Below, one piece after another: positions 1 to 6,980 of a stretch of DNA of 18,378 bases (its first letter is position 1; every line of letters starts with the position of its first letter). Origin of the DNA: JBBSHS01 sp038232515 (GTDB taxonomy: Bacteria; Actinomycetota; Acidimicrobiia; Acidimicrobiales; JAUJNH01); the NCBI GenBank assembly GCA_038232515.1, contig JBBSHS010000053.1, positions 1-18,378 of the forward strand, in the 5' to 3' direction. The notes beneath the pieces are model-generated. The model was not told the DNA's origin. It ran no database searches and saw only the letters and a program-made list of their open reading frames with translations. The position numbers and the translations under genes were made by a program.

Positions 1-21
1 CCCCCCCCCCCCACGCCCCCC

Positions 22-119
22 GGCCGGCTGCGCCGGCAAGACCGCCGGCCGGCTGGCCGGCAAACGCCCCGGCCGGCTGCGCCGGCGGGACCCCGCACCG
101 CCTGGCCGGCTGCGTTGGC
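22..119. repeat. Array of four short GC palindromes upstream of prmC
   Basis: Four near-copies of the unit GGCCGGCTGCGCCGGC start at 22, 47, 71 and 104. The second is one base shorter and the fourth ends TGCGTTGGC. Copies 1 and 4 are followed by AAGAC, copy 2 by AAACG and copy 3 by GGGAC. Each unit is itself a small inverted repeat (GCCGGC, three-base loop, GCCGGC), so the array could form four hairpins in DNA or RNA. A run of 12 C residues occupies 1-12. The array ends just before the prmC start, so it could be the terminator region of the preceding gene, a leader, or a dispersed palindromic element. No function is assigned. Confidence 0.7.
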
Positions 120-134
120 AAGACTGGTTGAGGG

Positions 135-974
135 GTGACTTGGGGGGAGCTTTGGCGGGAGGTGGGGGAGCGGGTGGGGGTGGGGGATGGGCGGCGCATC
201 TTGGAGCGGGCCTCCGGGACGGCTGGGGCGGCGTGGGTGCTGGTGCTGGACGAGCCGGTACCGGCGCGGGTCGGGGCGTTCGTGGCCGGGATGGTCGAGC
301 GCCGCGCCGCCGGCGAGCCGTTGCAGTACGTCGTGGCCCGGTGGGGGTTCCGTCGGCTCGACCTGCTGGTGGACCGGCGCGTCCTGATTCCCCGCCCCGA
401 GACCGAACAGCTCGTGGAGGAGGCCCTCATCGAGCTGCGTGCATTCGGTCCGCGCCCGCCCATGGTGGCCGACCTGGGTACGGGCTCGGGTGCCATAGCG
501 CTCTCGCTGGCCCTGGAGGCGGGGGCCAGCGTGTGGGCCACCGATGCATCCGAGGATGCGCTGGCGGTGGCCCGGGCCAACCTTGCTGGGCTGGGGGGCA
601 GGGCCGCCACCAGGGTCCGGCTCCTGGCCGGGTCGTGGTACGACGCCCTTCCCCCTGTGCTGCGGGGACGATTGCAGTTGGTGATCTCCAACCCGCCGTA
701 CGTGGCCGAACGCGAGGTGGCCGACCTCGATCCTGAGGTGGCCCGGTGGGAGCCTCGGAGCGCCCTGGTGCCCGGGCCGACCGGTCTGGAGGCCATCGAG
801 GAGATCGTCTTCGGCGCGCTGGCATGGCTGGACGAGCCGGGGGTCCTCATGGTCGAAGCGGCCCCGTGGCAGGCGGGCGAGGTGGTGGCCCTGGCTGAAG
901 CGGCCGGTTTCGCCCGAGCCGAAGTGCGCCACGACCTGGCCGGTCGGCCGCGGACACTGGTGGCATCGCGCTGA
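135..974 (+). CDS. prmC: Peptide chain release factor N5-glutamine methyltransferase (PrmC/HemK)
   Basis: The protein transfers a methyl group from S-adenosylmethionine to the glutamine of the GGQ motif of release factors RF1 and RF2 in the cytoplasm. The 279-residue product has the full family layout. An N-terminal helical substrate-binding domain carries GEPLQY at 60-65 and the segment VLIPRPETEQLVEE at 83-96. It is followed by a Rossmann methyltransferase domain with SAM motif DLGTGSG at 113-119 and the catalytic NPPY at 186-189. Length is normal for PrmC. The GTG start at 135 gives the expected N-terminus, but its only purine-rich sequence (GAGGGG) abuts the start, so the ribosome site is poor. 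In actinobacteria prmC usually follows prfA, which would lie just left of the window. The genes to its right are not the usual partners. Confidence 0.95.
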   Translation: MTWGELWREVGERVGVGDGRRILERASGTAGAAWVLVLDEPVPARVGAFVAGMVERRAAGEPLQYVVARWGFRRLDLLVDRRVLIPRPETEQLVEEALIELRAFGPRPPMVADLGTGSGAIALSLALEAGASVWATDASEDALAVARANLAGLGGRAATRVRLLAGSWYDALPPVLRGRLQLVISNPPYVAEREVADLDPEVARWEPRSALVPGPTGLEAIEEIVFGALAWLDEPGVLMVEAAPWQAGEVVALAEAAGFARAEVRHDLAGRPRTLVASR

Positions 975-1027
975 CAGCCCGCCGATCAATGCACCGGCAG
1001 GCAGACGGCCAGCGACGCCGGGCTGGC

Positions 1028-1045
1028 GGGCCCGACAATGGGCCC
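1028..1045. terminator. Short GC hairpin between prmC and the glycosyltransferase
   Basis: GGGCCC, six-base loop GACAAT, GGGCCC forms a perfect 6-bp stem 54 bases after the prmC stop. There is no T-run after it, so it would be at best a U-less terminator, which is common in high-GC actinobacteria, or just a local palindrome. Confidence 0.3.
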
Positions 1046-1119
1046 CGGCTCACCCCGTGGCCCCCCACCGCCGCCCGTCGCTCCGCCAGCCCCGGCCGGC
1101 GGAGGCGCCGCCGTCGGCC

Positions 1120-2157
1120 ATGAGCGGCATGATGCTCGACGCCACCTACGTGCTCCCGGTCAAGGCCGACGGCACCGAGGGTCTGCAGGAACTGGTCGGC
1201 TACGTGCGGTGGCTGGCGGAGCGGTGCCAGGTCGTCGTCGTCGACGGGTCGCAGCCGGCGGTGGAGCGGGCCCACGCCGGTGCGTGGGCGGATGTAGCGC
1301 TGCATACGAGGCCCGATCCCGATCTGTCGGGCCTGGCCGGCAAGGCCAACGGTGTGGTCACCGGACTGCGACGATCCCGTTACGAGCGGGTTGTGATCGC
1401 CGATGACGACGTCCGCTACGACGACGCCAACCTGCGGCGCGTGGTCGGGTTGCTGGACGGAGCCGACCTCGTCCGGCCCCAGAACTACTTCGATCCCCTG
1501 CCCTGGCACGCCCGATGGGACACCTCCAGATCGCTCCTGAACCGGGCGCTGGGAGGCGACTGGCCCGGCACCTTGGCGGTGCGACGAAGCCGGGTGATGG
1601 CAGCCGGTGGGTACGACGGCGACGTGCTGTTCGAGAACCTGGAGCTGGTGCGCACGGTCCGGGCCGCCGGCGGCCGGGTGGTCACCCCGTTGGACCTGTT
1701 CGTCCGGCGATCACCGCCCACGAACGCCCGCTTCTGGTCGCAGCGGACGCGTCAGGCCTATGACGAGCTGGCCCGGCCTGCCTGGTTGGTCGCCGAACTG
1801 GCCATCGTGCCCGGCACCGTCTCGGCGCTGACCCTCAGGCGCTGGCGTCCGCTGGCCATCGCGTTTGGGACGGTGGTGGCCACGGCGGAGATCGGCCGAC
1901 GCCGGGCCGGGGGCCGGGCCGTCTTCGGTCTCCCGTCGACCGTGCTCGCTCCCTTGTGGCTGGCGGAGCGGGGCGTGTGCGTGTGGCTGGCCCTGTGGGC
2001 CCGGTTCCGCCACGGGGGTGTCCGCTGGGGCGATGTCCGCCTCCGGCGGGCGGCCACGCCCCAGCGGGTGCTGCGACGCCGACTCGGACAGCTGACGACG
2101 GTTTCCCCTCCCGGCCAGGAGTGCGGAAGTGGCGCACCGGGCAGGCTGAGGGCGTGA
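1120..2157 (+). CDS. Membrane-attached family 2-like glycosyltransferase
   Basis: This is a predicted GT-A fold glycosyltransferase of 345 residues. The nucleotide-sugar binding start is seen as VVVVDGS at 38-44. The metal-binding acidic motif is ADDDVRY at 94-100 (Asp95-97). A probable acceptor/catalytic region follows around 147-180, with GGDWPGTLAVRR, GGYDGD and FENLELVRTV. The C-terminal third is hydrophobic, with likely membrane helices near 221-240, 244-260 and 268-294, so it probably acts at the inner face of the cytoplasmic membrane on a lipid or polyprenyl acceptor. The frame is open from 1057, but residues before 1120 are Pro/Arg-rich and unlike the family. ATG 1120 has GGAGG at 1101-1105 upstream, somewhat far away. 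Its stop overlaps the start of the next gene, indicating a joint transcript and probable translational coupling. Sugar donor and acceptor cannot be told from sequence. Confidence 0.75.
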   Translation: MSGMMLDATYVLPVKADGTEGLQELVGYVRWLAERCQVVVVDGSQPAVERAHAGAWADVALHTRPDPDLSGLAGKANGVVTGLRRSRYERVVIADDDVRYDDANLRRVVGLLDGADLVRPQNYFDPLPWHARWDTSRSLLNRALGGDWPGTLAVRRSRVMAAGGYDGDVLFENLELVRTVRAAGGRVVTPLDLFVRRSPPTNARFWSQRTRQAYDELARPAWLVAELAIVPGTVSALTLRRWRPLAIAFGTVVATAEIGRRRAGGRAVFGLPSTVLAPLWLAERGVCVWLALWARFRHGGVRWGDVRLRRAATPQRVLRRRLGQLTTVSPPGQECGSGAPGRLRA

Positions 2158-3209
2158 ACCCGGTGAGCAGCTGCGCGCCGCCTCCCCTGCCCGCCCCCCG
2201 CGGGCCGCTGAGCGCCAGCCTGTTGTCCCATCTGACCAGCGCGCCCCACGATGTCGGAGCTGCCCCCCGACCGTCGCCGGATCTGGACCCCAGGGTCGAC
2301 GACGACCTGCAGTTGGCCCTGCACTGTGCCTACGAGCTCCATTACCGCGGCCTGGCGGGTATCGACGACGGCTGGGAGTGGGAGCCGTCACTGATCGGTT
2401 GGGTCCAGGCCCTCGAGCGCGCCTTCACCGACGCCTTGGTGGAGGGGCTGGACGTCGACCTGGCCACCGAAGCCAGTGAGGTGCCCGACGCGCTCTGGTC
2501 CATGGCCACGTCCGGCGGTGGCCCGTCGCTGTCCGGCTTCGTCGAGACGCAGGCCACGATCGAGCAGGTACGCGAGCTGGCGGTGCACCGGTCGGCCTAC
2601 CAGCTGAAGGAGGCCGACCCCCACACCTGGGGCATCCCCCGGCTGTCCGGTGGCCCCAAGGCGGCCATGGTCCGCATCCAGGCCGACGAATACGGCGGCG
2701 GTCAGGCGTCGGCCATGCACGCCACCCTCTTCGGCCAGACGATGTCGGCCCTCGGGCTCGCCTCGGGCTACGGCGTCCACGTCGACCTGCTGCCCGGTTC
2801 CACCCTGGCCACGGGCAACCTCATCACGATGTTCGGGCTGCACCGGCGCTGGCGGGGCGCCCTGGTGGGCCATCTCGCCTTGTTCGAGATGACCTCCGTG
2901 GGACCGATGGGCCGCTACGCCAGGGCGATGGAGCGGTTGGGCGTCCACCCGGCCGGTCGTCGGTTCTACGACGTCCACGTCCTGGCCGACGCGGAGCACC
3001 AGATCGTCGGCGCCGTCGACCTGGCGGGAGGGCTGGCCCACGACGACCCGGCGCTCGTGCCGTCGATCCTCCTCGGCGCCGCCGCCCTCACCGCCGTCGA
3101 GGGCGTCTTCACCCGCAGCGTTCTCGACGCCTGGAGCGCCGGCGCCACCAGCCTGTTGGGCCGTCCCACACCGCTCGGCCGGCTGCGTCGGCGCTCCTCT
3201 CGCCACTGA
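2154..3209 (+). CDS. Haem-oxygenase-like iron-containing redox enzyme family protein
   Basis: I recognise this as the actinobacterial iron-containing redox enzyme family (Haem_oxygenas_2 type, related to the haem-oxygenase-like diiron oxidases). Family hallmarks are LKEADPHTW (residues 151-159), IQADEYGGG around 175-183 (Glu179), MHATLFGQTM, FGLHRRWRGALVGHLA and FEMTS. The C-terminal helix carries HVLADAEH, giving His275, Asp279 and His282 in the H-x3-D-x2-H spacing used by this superfamily for metal. Glu153 and His157 are further plausible ligands. Relatives do oxygen-dependent chemistry such as N-oxygenation or fatty-acid decarboxylation, but the substrate of this group is unknown to me. 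GTG 2154 overlaps the preceding TGA (GTGA). GTG 2163, 11 bases after GAGG, is an equally likely start. There is no signal peptide, so it is probably cytosolic. Confidence 0.8.
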   Translation: MNPVSSCAPPPLPAPRGPLSASLLSHLTSAPHDVGAAPRPSPDLDPRVDDDLQLALHCAYELHYRGLAGIDDGWEWEPSLIGWVQALERAFTDALVEGLDVDLATEASEVPDALWSMATSGGGPSLSGFVETQATIEQVRELAVHRSAYQLKEADPHTWGIPRLSGGPKAAMVRIQADEYGGGQASAMHATLFGQTMSALGLASGYGVHVDLLPGSTLATGNLITMFGLHRRWRGALVGHLALFEMTSVGPMGRYARAMERLGVHPAGRRFYDVHVLADAEHQIVGAVDLAGGLAHDDPALVPSILLGAAALTAVEGVFTRSVLDAWSAGATSLLGRPTPLGRLRRRSSRH

Positions 3210-3223
3210 AGCCACTGTCACTG

Positions 3224-3254
3224 GAGGGGAGATGAGCAGGAACTCTTCCCCCTC
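3224..3254. terminator. Possible terminator between convergent genes
   Basis: GAGGGGAGA (3224-3232) can pair with TCTTCCCCCTC (3244-3254) with one or two bulges. It lies 15 bases after the diiron-protein stop and overlaps the region just beyond the end of the minus-strand catalase remnant. Confidence 0.35.
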
Positions 3255-3257
3255 GGG

Positions 3258-3887
3258 CTACTTGACCAGCACGGTGTCACCTTCGGCGGTGACCATCTTG
3301 TAGGTGTTGACGCCAAAGCCCTGCATGTGCCGGTAATCGGCAGGGATGCCGCGTGGTGTCCATCGACTCGGGCGTGAGACTGATGAAGTCGAAATCCGTT
3401 CGGGCTCCTGCCGGAAGGTCAGGGGGTCGGGCTTCTGGTAGTGGATGTAATCCGGGACCTTGATGGCGTCGCGGATGAAGAACACGCCGAGGTTGTTGCC
3501 GGCGAGGTCCCAGTTGCCGTCTTCGGTGTAGAACTTGACGGCGAAGCCGCGGGGGTCGCTGGCCGTCTCGGCCGAGTCGTGCCCACCGGCGACGGTGGAG
3601 AAGCGGACGGCGACGTCGGTGCGCTTTCCCTTGTCCTGGAAGAGATTGACCCGCGTGTAACGCGACGCGGGCTCGTCTCCTATGGTGCCATACGCCTCGA
3701 ACCAGCCGAAGGAGGTGGCCCCGCGGGCATGGACGACGCGCTCGGGCACCCGCTCCCGGTCGAAGTGCTCGAGTGTGGCCGGCCCACGGGGGCCCGCCGT
3801 CCGCTGGTTCTGGTTGTCGTATACGGAGTGGCCCTGGAGGTTGGTCAGGACGGGACGGTCCCCGCCACTCGTCGTCGGGTTCGTGGG
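3258..3887 (-). pseudogene. Decayed haem catalase (N-terminal half only)
   Basis: The minus strand encodes an unmistakable monofunctional catalase start: GHSVYDNQNQRTAGPRGP, HFDRERVPERVVHARG with the catalytic His, RFSTVAGG, DPRGFAVKFYTEDGNWDL-GNN with the conserved Asn, and FFIRDAIKVPDYIH. Several lesions follow. About 12 residues normally between GPRGP and HFDRER (the LEDFHxxEK segment) are gone. The frame shifts near 3392, where FDFISLTPESMD continues in another frame. It returns near 3350 at RGIPADYRHM, with the residues usually before RGIP missing. The frame ends at TAG 3258-3260 right after the equivalent of the EAxxVK segment. The entire second half, including the proximal haem-ligand Tyr, is absent. 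The native start is unclear because the upstream sequence is not catalase-like. It cannot make a working catalase. Confidence 0.88.
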
Positions 3888-3920
3888 GTAGGCCCCTAAG
3901 GATGACCTGCTCGTCGGGCG

Positions 3921-3933
3921 GGGGCGAAGCCCC
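3921..3933. repeat. GGGGC-GAA-GCCCC hairpin
   Basis: This is a perfect 5-bp inverted repeat with a three-base loop, read GGGGC-TTC-GCCCC on the minus strand. It lies between the catalase remnant and the divergent membrane-protein gene. It is a typical high-GC interspersed palindrome and could be a small terminator or attenuator. I saw no -10/-35 pair nearby. Confidence 0.4.
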
Positions 3934-4016
3934 GGTAGTTGTGCACACAACGTTCCCACCATGCGCTCCAGGACCGGGTGCTTTCTCCGGCCGTCGCCGA
4001 GCGCGACACTGCTGGA

Positions 4017-4646
4017 ATGACCGATCCAATGGATCCGCAATGGAGCCCGCCCCCGCCCACCGCCGGCCCGCCGGGGGCGCCTGGTCAGTACGGCGGCGGC
4101 ATGGAGCCTCCGCCCGGTCCGCCCCCCGGCTATCCGCCGGCGCCATCTGCCGGGTACCCGTCGGCGGCGCCCAGCGGCCCCGGTTACCAGGCGGCTCCGA
4201 AGGGGTTGGGCGGGATGGCGGCTGACCCGTCCACCCTCGCCGCCACGGGACTGCTGGCGGCGGTGCTGTTCGCCATCGTTGGCGGCCTGTTCGAGGCCGT
4301 CACTTCCGCCCCCGTCGGCGGGTTCCGGGGTCACCTGCTGAACCTGACCGACACCGTGGACGTGGGCGATGTGGCCCTGCTGGGCATCGCCGTTGCCCTC
4401 CTGCTGCTCACGCCCGACCCCCCCGGCGGTATCGGCCGCCCGATCCTCCTGCGGGTGACGGCCGCGCTGGCGGGGGTCATCACCGTCTTCGGGGTCATAC
4501 GGGCACTTGTCCTGATCTCGGAGTCCGGGTCCGGCGCCCTGCGCTTCGGGACCTTCGTGGCCACCGTTGGGGTCGCCCTCGCCGCCGGCACGGTCGGCTT
4601 CTATGCGGCGACGGAGTCGTTCCTGAAGAAGAAGGGCCGGATCTGA
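4017..4646 (+). CDS. Proline-rich four-helix membrane protein of unknown function
   Basis: I do not recognise a family. The 209-residue product has a cytoplasm-type low-complexity N-terminus (1-66) rich in Pro, Gly and Tyr, with PPGYPPAPSAGYPSAAP-like spacing. Four hydrophobic segments near 74-94, 117-132, 145-168 and 178-198 follow, and the protein ends in a basic tail KKKGRI. Proline/tyrosine-rich tails on small membrane proteins are frequent in actinobacteria, often as protein-interaction regions. The frame is open from 3939, but ATG 4017 (or 4029) starts the sensible N-terminus. No good Shine-Dalgarno is visible, so it may be translated from a leaderless or short-leader mRNA. It is divergent from the catalase remnant and convergent with the DUF1206 gene. 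That this is a real gene is likely from the coherent membrane topology. Confidence 0.7.
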   Translation: MTDPMDPQWSPPPPTAGPPGAPGQYGGGMEPPPGPPPGYPPAPSAGYPSAAPSGPGYQAAPKGLGGMAADPSTLAATGLLAAVLFAIVGGLFEAVTSAPVGGFRGHLLNLTDTVDVGDVALLGIAVALLLLTPDPPGGIGRPILLRVTAALAGVITVFGVIRALVLISESGSGALRFGTFVATVGVALAAGTVGFYAATESFLKKKGRI

Positions 4647-4658
4647 CGACGGTGGTAC

Positions 4659-4681
4659 CCGGCGGGGTGGCGCACCGCCGG
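4659..4681. terminator. Strong hairpin between convergent genes (bidirectional terminator candidate)
   Basis: CCGGCGG (4659-4665) pairs exactly with CCGCCGG (4675-4681) over a nine-base loop. An alternative fold pairs GTG with CAC inside for a longer stem. It sits in the 43 bases between the stop codons at 4646 and 4690, where both convergent genes need a transcription end. No T-run is present on either side. Confidence 0.6.
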
Positions 4682-4689
4682 CGCGCCGG

Positions 4690-5550
4690 TCACAGCTTGC
4701 GGTAGCGGGCGTCGACGAACGAGGCCAGCCCGAAGGCGGCGAGCCCGGCGGCGGCGGCCAGCAGCAGGACACGGCCGTCGGGTTGAGCGGCGATGGCCCG
4801 CAGCGTGCCGTCTACACCTTGGGCCTGGTTCGGGTCGAAGACCACGGCCGCCTTCAGCAGTAGGAGCCCGAGCAGGGCGAAGACCAGGCCACGGGCCACG
4901 AAGCCGGCCATGCCCACGGCACCGGCGGCGGTCCGCAGCCACGGCGGCATGCGCCCGTTGCGCCACTGCTTCTCGAAGCGCCGGCCCAGGCCCCAGGCCG
5001 CCAGCCCGAGGCCCGCCCCGACGATGACGAGGCCCACCGCGCCCACCAGCAGGCGGCCGCCGGGCCAGCCCAGGACGCGGGCTGTCCACGTTCGGCCCTG
5101 CTGGTCGCCCTGGCCGCCGCCCGACCCGCTCAGCACGGAGAGGGCGGTGGCAAGTGCGGCGACGTACACCAGGCCCTGACCGACCTTGCCCAGCCGGCGG
5201 GCCCAGCCCCGGGCCTGGTCCGTCGCCTGACCACGGCCACGGTTGGGCCCGGGATCGTCGCCTTGTAGGGCCTGGGCGAAACGCCACAGGGCGAACCCGG
5301 CGAACCCGGCGGCGAGGACTACGAGGGCCACCCGGCCCAAGCCGGTGCGGGCGACGGCCTGGAGCGCCCCTTGCTTGTCGGCCGGACGGGACTCGTTGCC
5401 TCCGAGGGCAATCCGGGCGGCCAGCCCGCCAACTACCAGGTACATGACGCCGCGGGCGGCCAGGCCGAAGCGCCCGGCCACCTCCACCCACCCGCTGTCA
5501 GCGGCGCGTCCGAGGCGGGTACCGATCCGAGTCGGTGCCGACTGACCCAT
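4690..5550 (-). CDS. DUF1206 family integral membrane protein (three tandem repeats)
   Basis: The product is 286 residues, made of three copies of the DUF1206 two-helix unit at about 22-96, 118-193 and 207-285. The family signature repeats as ARGVMYLVVGGLAARIALGG ... GALQAVARTGLGRVAL in unit 1, GQGLVYVAALATALSVL ... LPGG-like WPGGRLLVG in unit 2, and ARGLVFALLGLLLLKAAV ... GTLRAIAAQPDGRVLLL in unit 3. It ends ASFVDARYRKL, typical of the family. Six membrane helices are expected. No biochemical role is established for this family to my knowledge. The frame is open from 5661, but ATG 5550 is preceded by AAGGCGG and removes a Pro/Gly-rich stretch unlike the family. Downstream of its stop is the hairpin shared with the convergent gene. 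Confidence 0.88.
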   Translation of the reverse strand: MGQSAPTRIGTRLGRAADSGWVEVAGRFGLAARGVMYLVVGGLAARIALGGNESRPADKQGALQAVARTGLGRVALVVLAAGFAGFALWRFAQALQGDDPGPNRGRGQATDQARGWARRLGKVGQGLVYVAALATALSVLSGSGGGQGDQQGRTWTARVLGWPGGRLLVGAVGLVIVGAGLGLAAWGLGRRFEKQWRNGRMPPWLRTAAGAVGMAGFVARGLVFALLGLLLLKAAVVFDPNQAQGVDGTLRAIAAQPDGRVLLLAAAAGLAAFGLASFVDARYRKL

Positions 5551-5701
5551 GCCGCCTTGACGTACCCAAGGCCCACGGGATCCACCCGCGGGCCCCCAGG
5601 GCGCGATGGGGGCATTGCCGGGTGGACGATTTGCCGGCCCGGGGGTGCACCATCGGGCCATGACGCCTCCCGCCCCGCGTCACGACGCCGACCCCCGCAG
5701 T

Positions 5702-5720
5702 GCCGGCCCCGGAGGCCGGC
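5702..5720. terminator. Perfect 7-bp hairpin downstream of the MBL-fold gene
   Basis: GCCGGCC, five-base loop, GGCCGGC lies about 70 bases beyond the minus-strand MBL-fold stop and upstream of the DUF1206 gene. It could end the MBL transcript. There is no T-run. The rest of the 240-base spacer (5551-5790) shows no gene. Confidence 0.35.
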
Positions 5721-5790
5721 GTTGACCGTCACCATCGTGCTAGCCCCGTGGACGACCCGGCCATCGACCTGATCACGCCTTGGAGCCGGC

Positions 5791-6609
5791 CTAACCGTCC
5801 AGCGGTTGGCCCACCCTGGCCACGTAGCGGTCAGCCGAGCGGCGCACAGCGGCGGCTCCATCGCCGAGCACCACACGTCCCCACCAGCCGCCGTAGACGC
5901 GGTCGAACGAGAAGCGGCCGACCCGCTCCGCGATGTCTCGCACCGCCGGGGCGGCCAGCGGTATCAGGTTGGGATAGCTCCACATGAAGCTGACCCACCG
6001 ACGGTCCTGGACCACCGTGATGGTGTCGCCGGTGAGCAGCGCACCTCGGCCTTGGGCTCCAGCCGGCCAGTGGAGCACCGCGGCACCGTCGAAATGGCCG
6101 CCGATGCGGGCCAGCGTCAGTCCGGGAACCGGTTCGATGGCGTCCTCCGCCCAGATGACCACATGGTCGCTCGGTCGCATCACCCAGGCCCGGTCGGCGG
6201 CCGGGATGTAGACCGGGGCGCCCAAGGCTTGGGCCCAATCGGTGCACGAGCCGTAGAAGTGCGGGTGCGAGCAGCAGATGGCGGCCACCCCGCCGCGACG
6301 CTCGACGTCCTCGACGGTGGCGTCGTCCAGCAGCGAGATGCAGTCCCACAGCACATTGCCGCCAGCCGTGCGCACCAGCAGGGCCCTTTGACCGATCCCG
6401 AACGAGGGGCTGGTGCATATGCCGACGAGATCGGGCTCCTCCTCACGGACCTCGTTGTGGTGGTAGCCCGCCAACTCAGCCTGGGTCGTCCACCTCTGGC
6501 CTTCCCATCCGACATATTGGCGCTCGTCCAGGCAGATGGCGCACCCATCGGGCGGTCCGGGGGTGTCGGCGTGCTGGACGCCGCAGGTGACACAGATCCA
6601 TGCAGCCAT
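5791..6609 (-). CDS. MBL-fold metallo-hydrolase with N-terminal zinc knuckle
   Basis: The 272-residue protein opens with C6-V-T-C9 and C23-A-I-C26, a four-cysteine zinc-ribbon or rubredoxin-like knuckle. A metallo-beta-lactamase-fold body follows. Metal-site elements are SHPHFYGS (His115, His117), GGH (His172) and LTGD (Asp195). The usual H-x-H-x-D-H is replaced by H-P-H-F-Y-G, so the second-site Asp/His pair is missing. This variant occurs in a subgroup of bacterial MBL proteins that also share RRWVSFMWSYPNLIPL and FDRVYGGWWGRVV, both seen here. Substrate is unknown; it is probably cytosolic. ATG 6609 is preceded by GAGAGGAGA about ten bases upstream. The open frame continues to 6711, but the knuckle begins naturally at 6609. 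Confidence 0.85.
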   Translation of the reverse strand: MAAWICVTCGVQHADTPGPPDGCAICLDERQYVGWEGQRWTTQAELAGYHHNEVREEEPDLVGICTSPSFGIGQRALLVRTAGGNVLWDCISLLDDATVEDVERRGGVAAICCSHPHFYGSCTDWAQALGAPVYIPAADRAWVMRPSDHVVIWAEDAIEPVPGLTLARIGGHFDGAAVLHWPAGAQGRGALLTGDTITVVQDRRWVSFMWSYPNLIPLAAPAVRDIAERVGRFSFDRVYGGWWGRVVLGDGAAAVRRSADRYVARVGQPLDG

Positions 6610-6773
6610 GCCGGCAATTCTCCTCTCAGGCGTCACCGACACGCACGCGACCCGCCGGGCACCGGACGGCTCAGCCGGCCTCAGACCGTCCGAGTGGCCA
6701 GCGGGCGTCACCAGTGCCGACCCGGTTCGTCGCGTTCGGCGTCGACGCCGACGACGCCGCTAGCCGAACGATG

Positions 6774-6980
6774 TCATCGACGGAGATCCGCCCGCCCGAC
6801 GAGGGACCCCGCCCGGGGGGCTTCGATGACGACCGCCGGCCACGTCGCAGACCCGTGTCCGCCGCCGTACGAGGTGGGCGGCGAGGTCGACAGGGGGCTG
6901 CGGGCTTCATCGAACGAGTGGCCAGGCCGCTCTGGGCCGTGGCCGTCCGATCTGCCGAGCTGCCGGATCCATCTGGTCAT
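6774..6980 (-). CDS. Small hypothetical ORF with a good ribosome binding site
   Basis: The only reasons to list this 68-codon frame are an exact AAGGAG (plus-strand CTCCTT, 6987-6992) six bases before ATG 6980, its orientation with the MBL-fold gene downstream, and its position in an otherwise empty 600-base gap. The product (starting MTRWIRQLGRSDG) is rich in Ser, Pro, Gly and Arg, has no recognised domain, membrane helix or signal peptide, and could be a chance frame in GC-rich DNA. Confidence 0.3.
   Translation of the reverse strand: MTRWIRQLGRSDGHGPERPGHSFDEARSPLSTSPPTSYGGGHGSATWPAVVIEAPRAGSLVGRADLRR

Noticed and set aside
1..134. Palindrome array as a CRISPR array
   Set aside because: Units are 15-16 bases, spacers are 8-17 bases and themselves similar, and no cas genes are present.
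3441..3899. A 152-codon plus-strand frame opposite the catalase remnant
   Set aside because: The minus strand clearly carries catalase motifs. The plus frame has no recognisable domain and reflects residual codon bias.
6718..6745. GGTTCG resembling a tRNA T-loop
   Set aside because: No complementary T-stem, acceptor stem or anticodon arm can be built around it.
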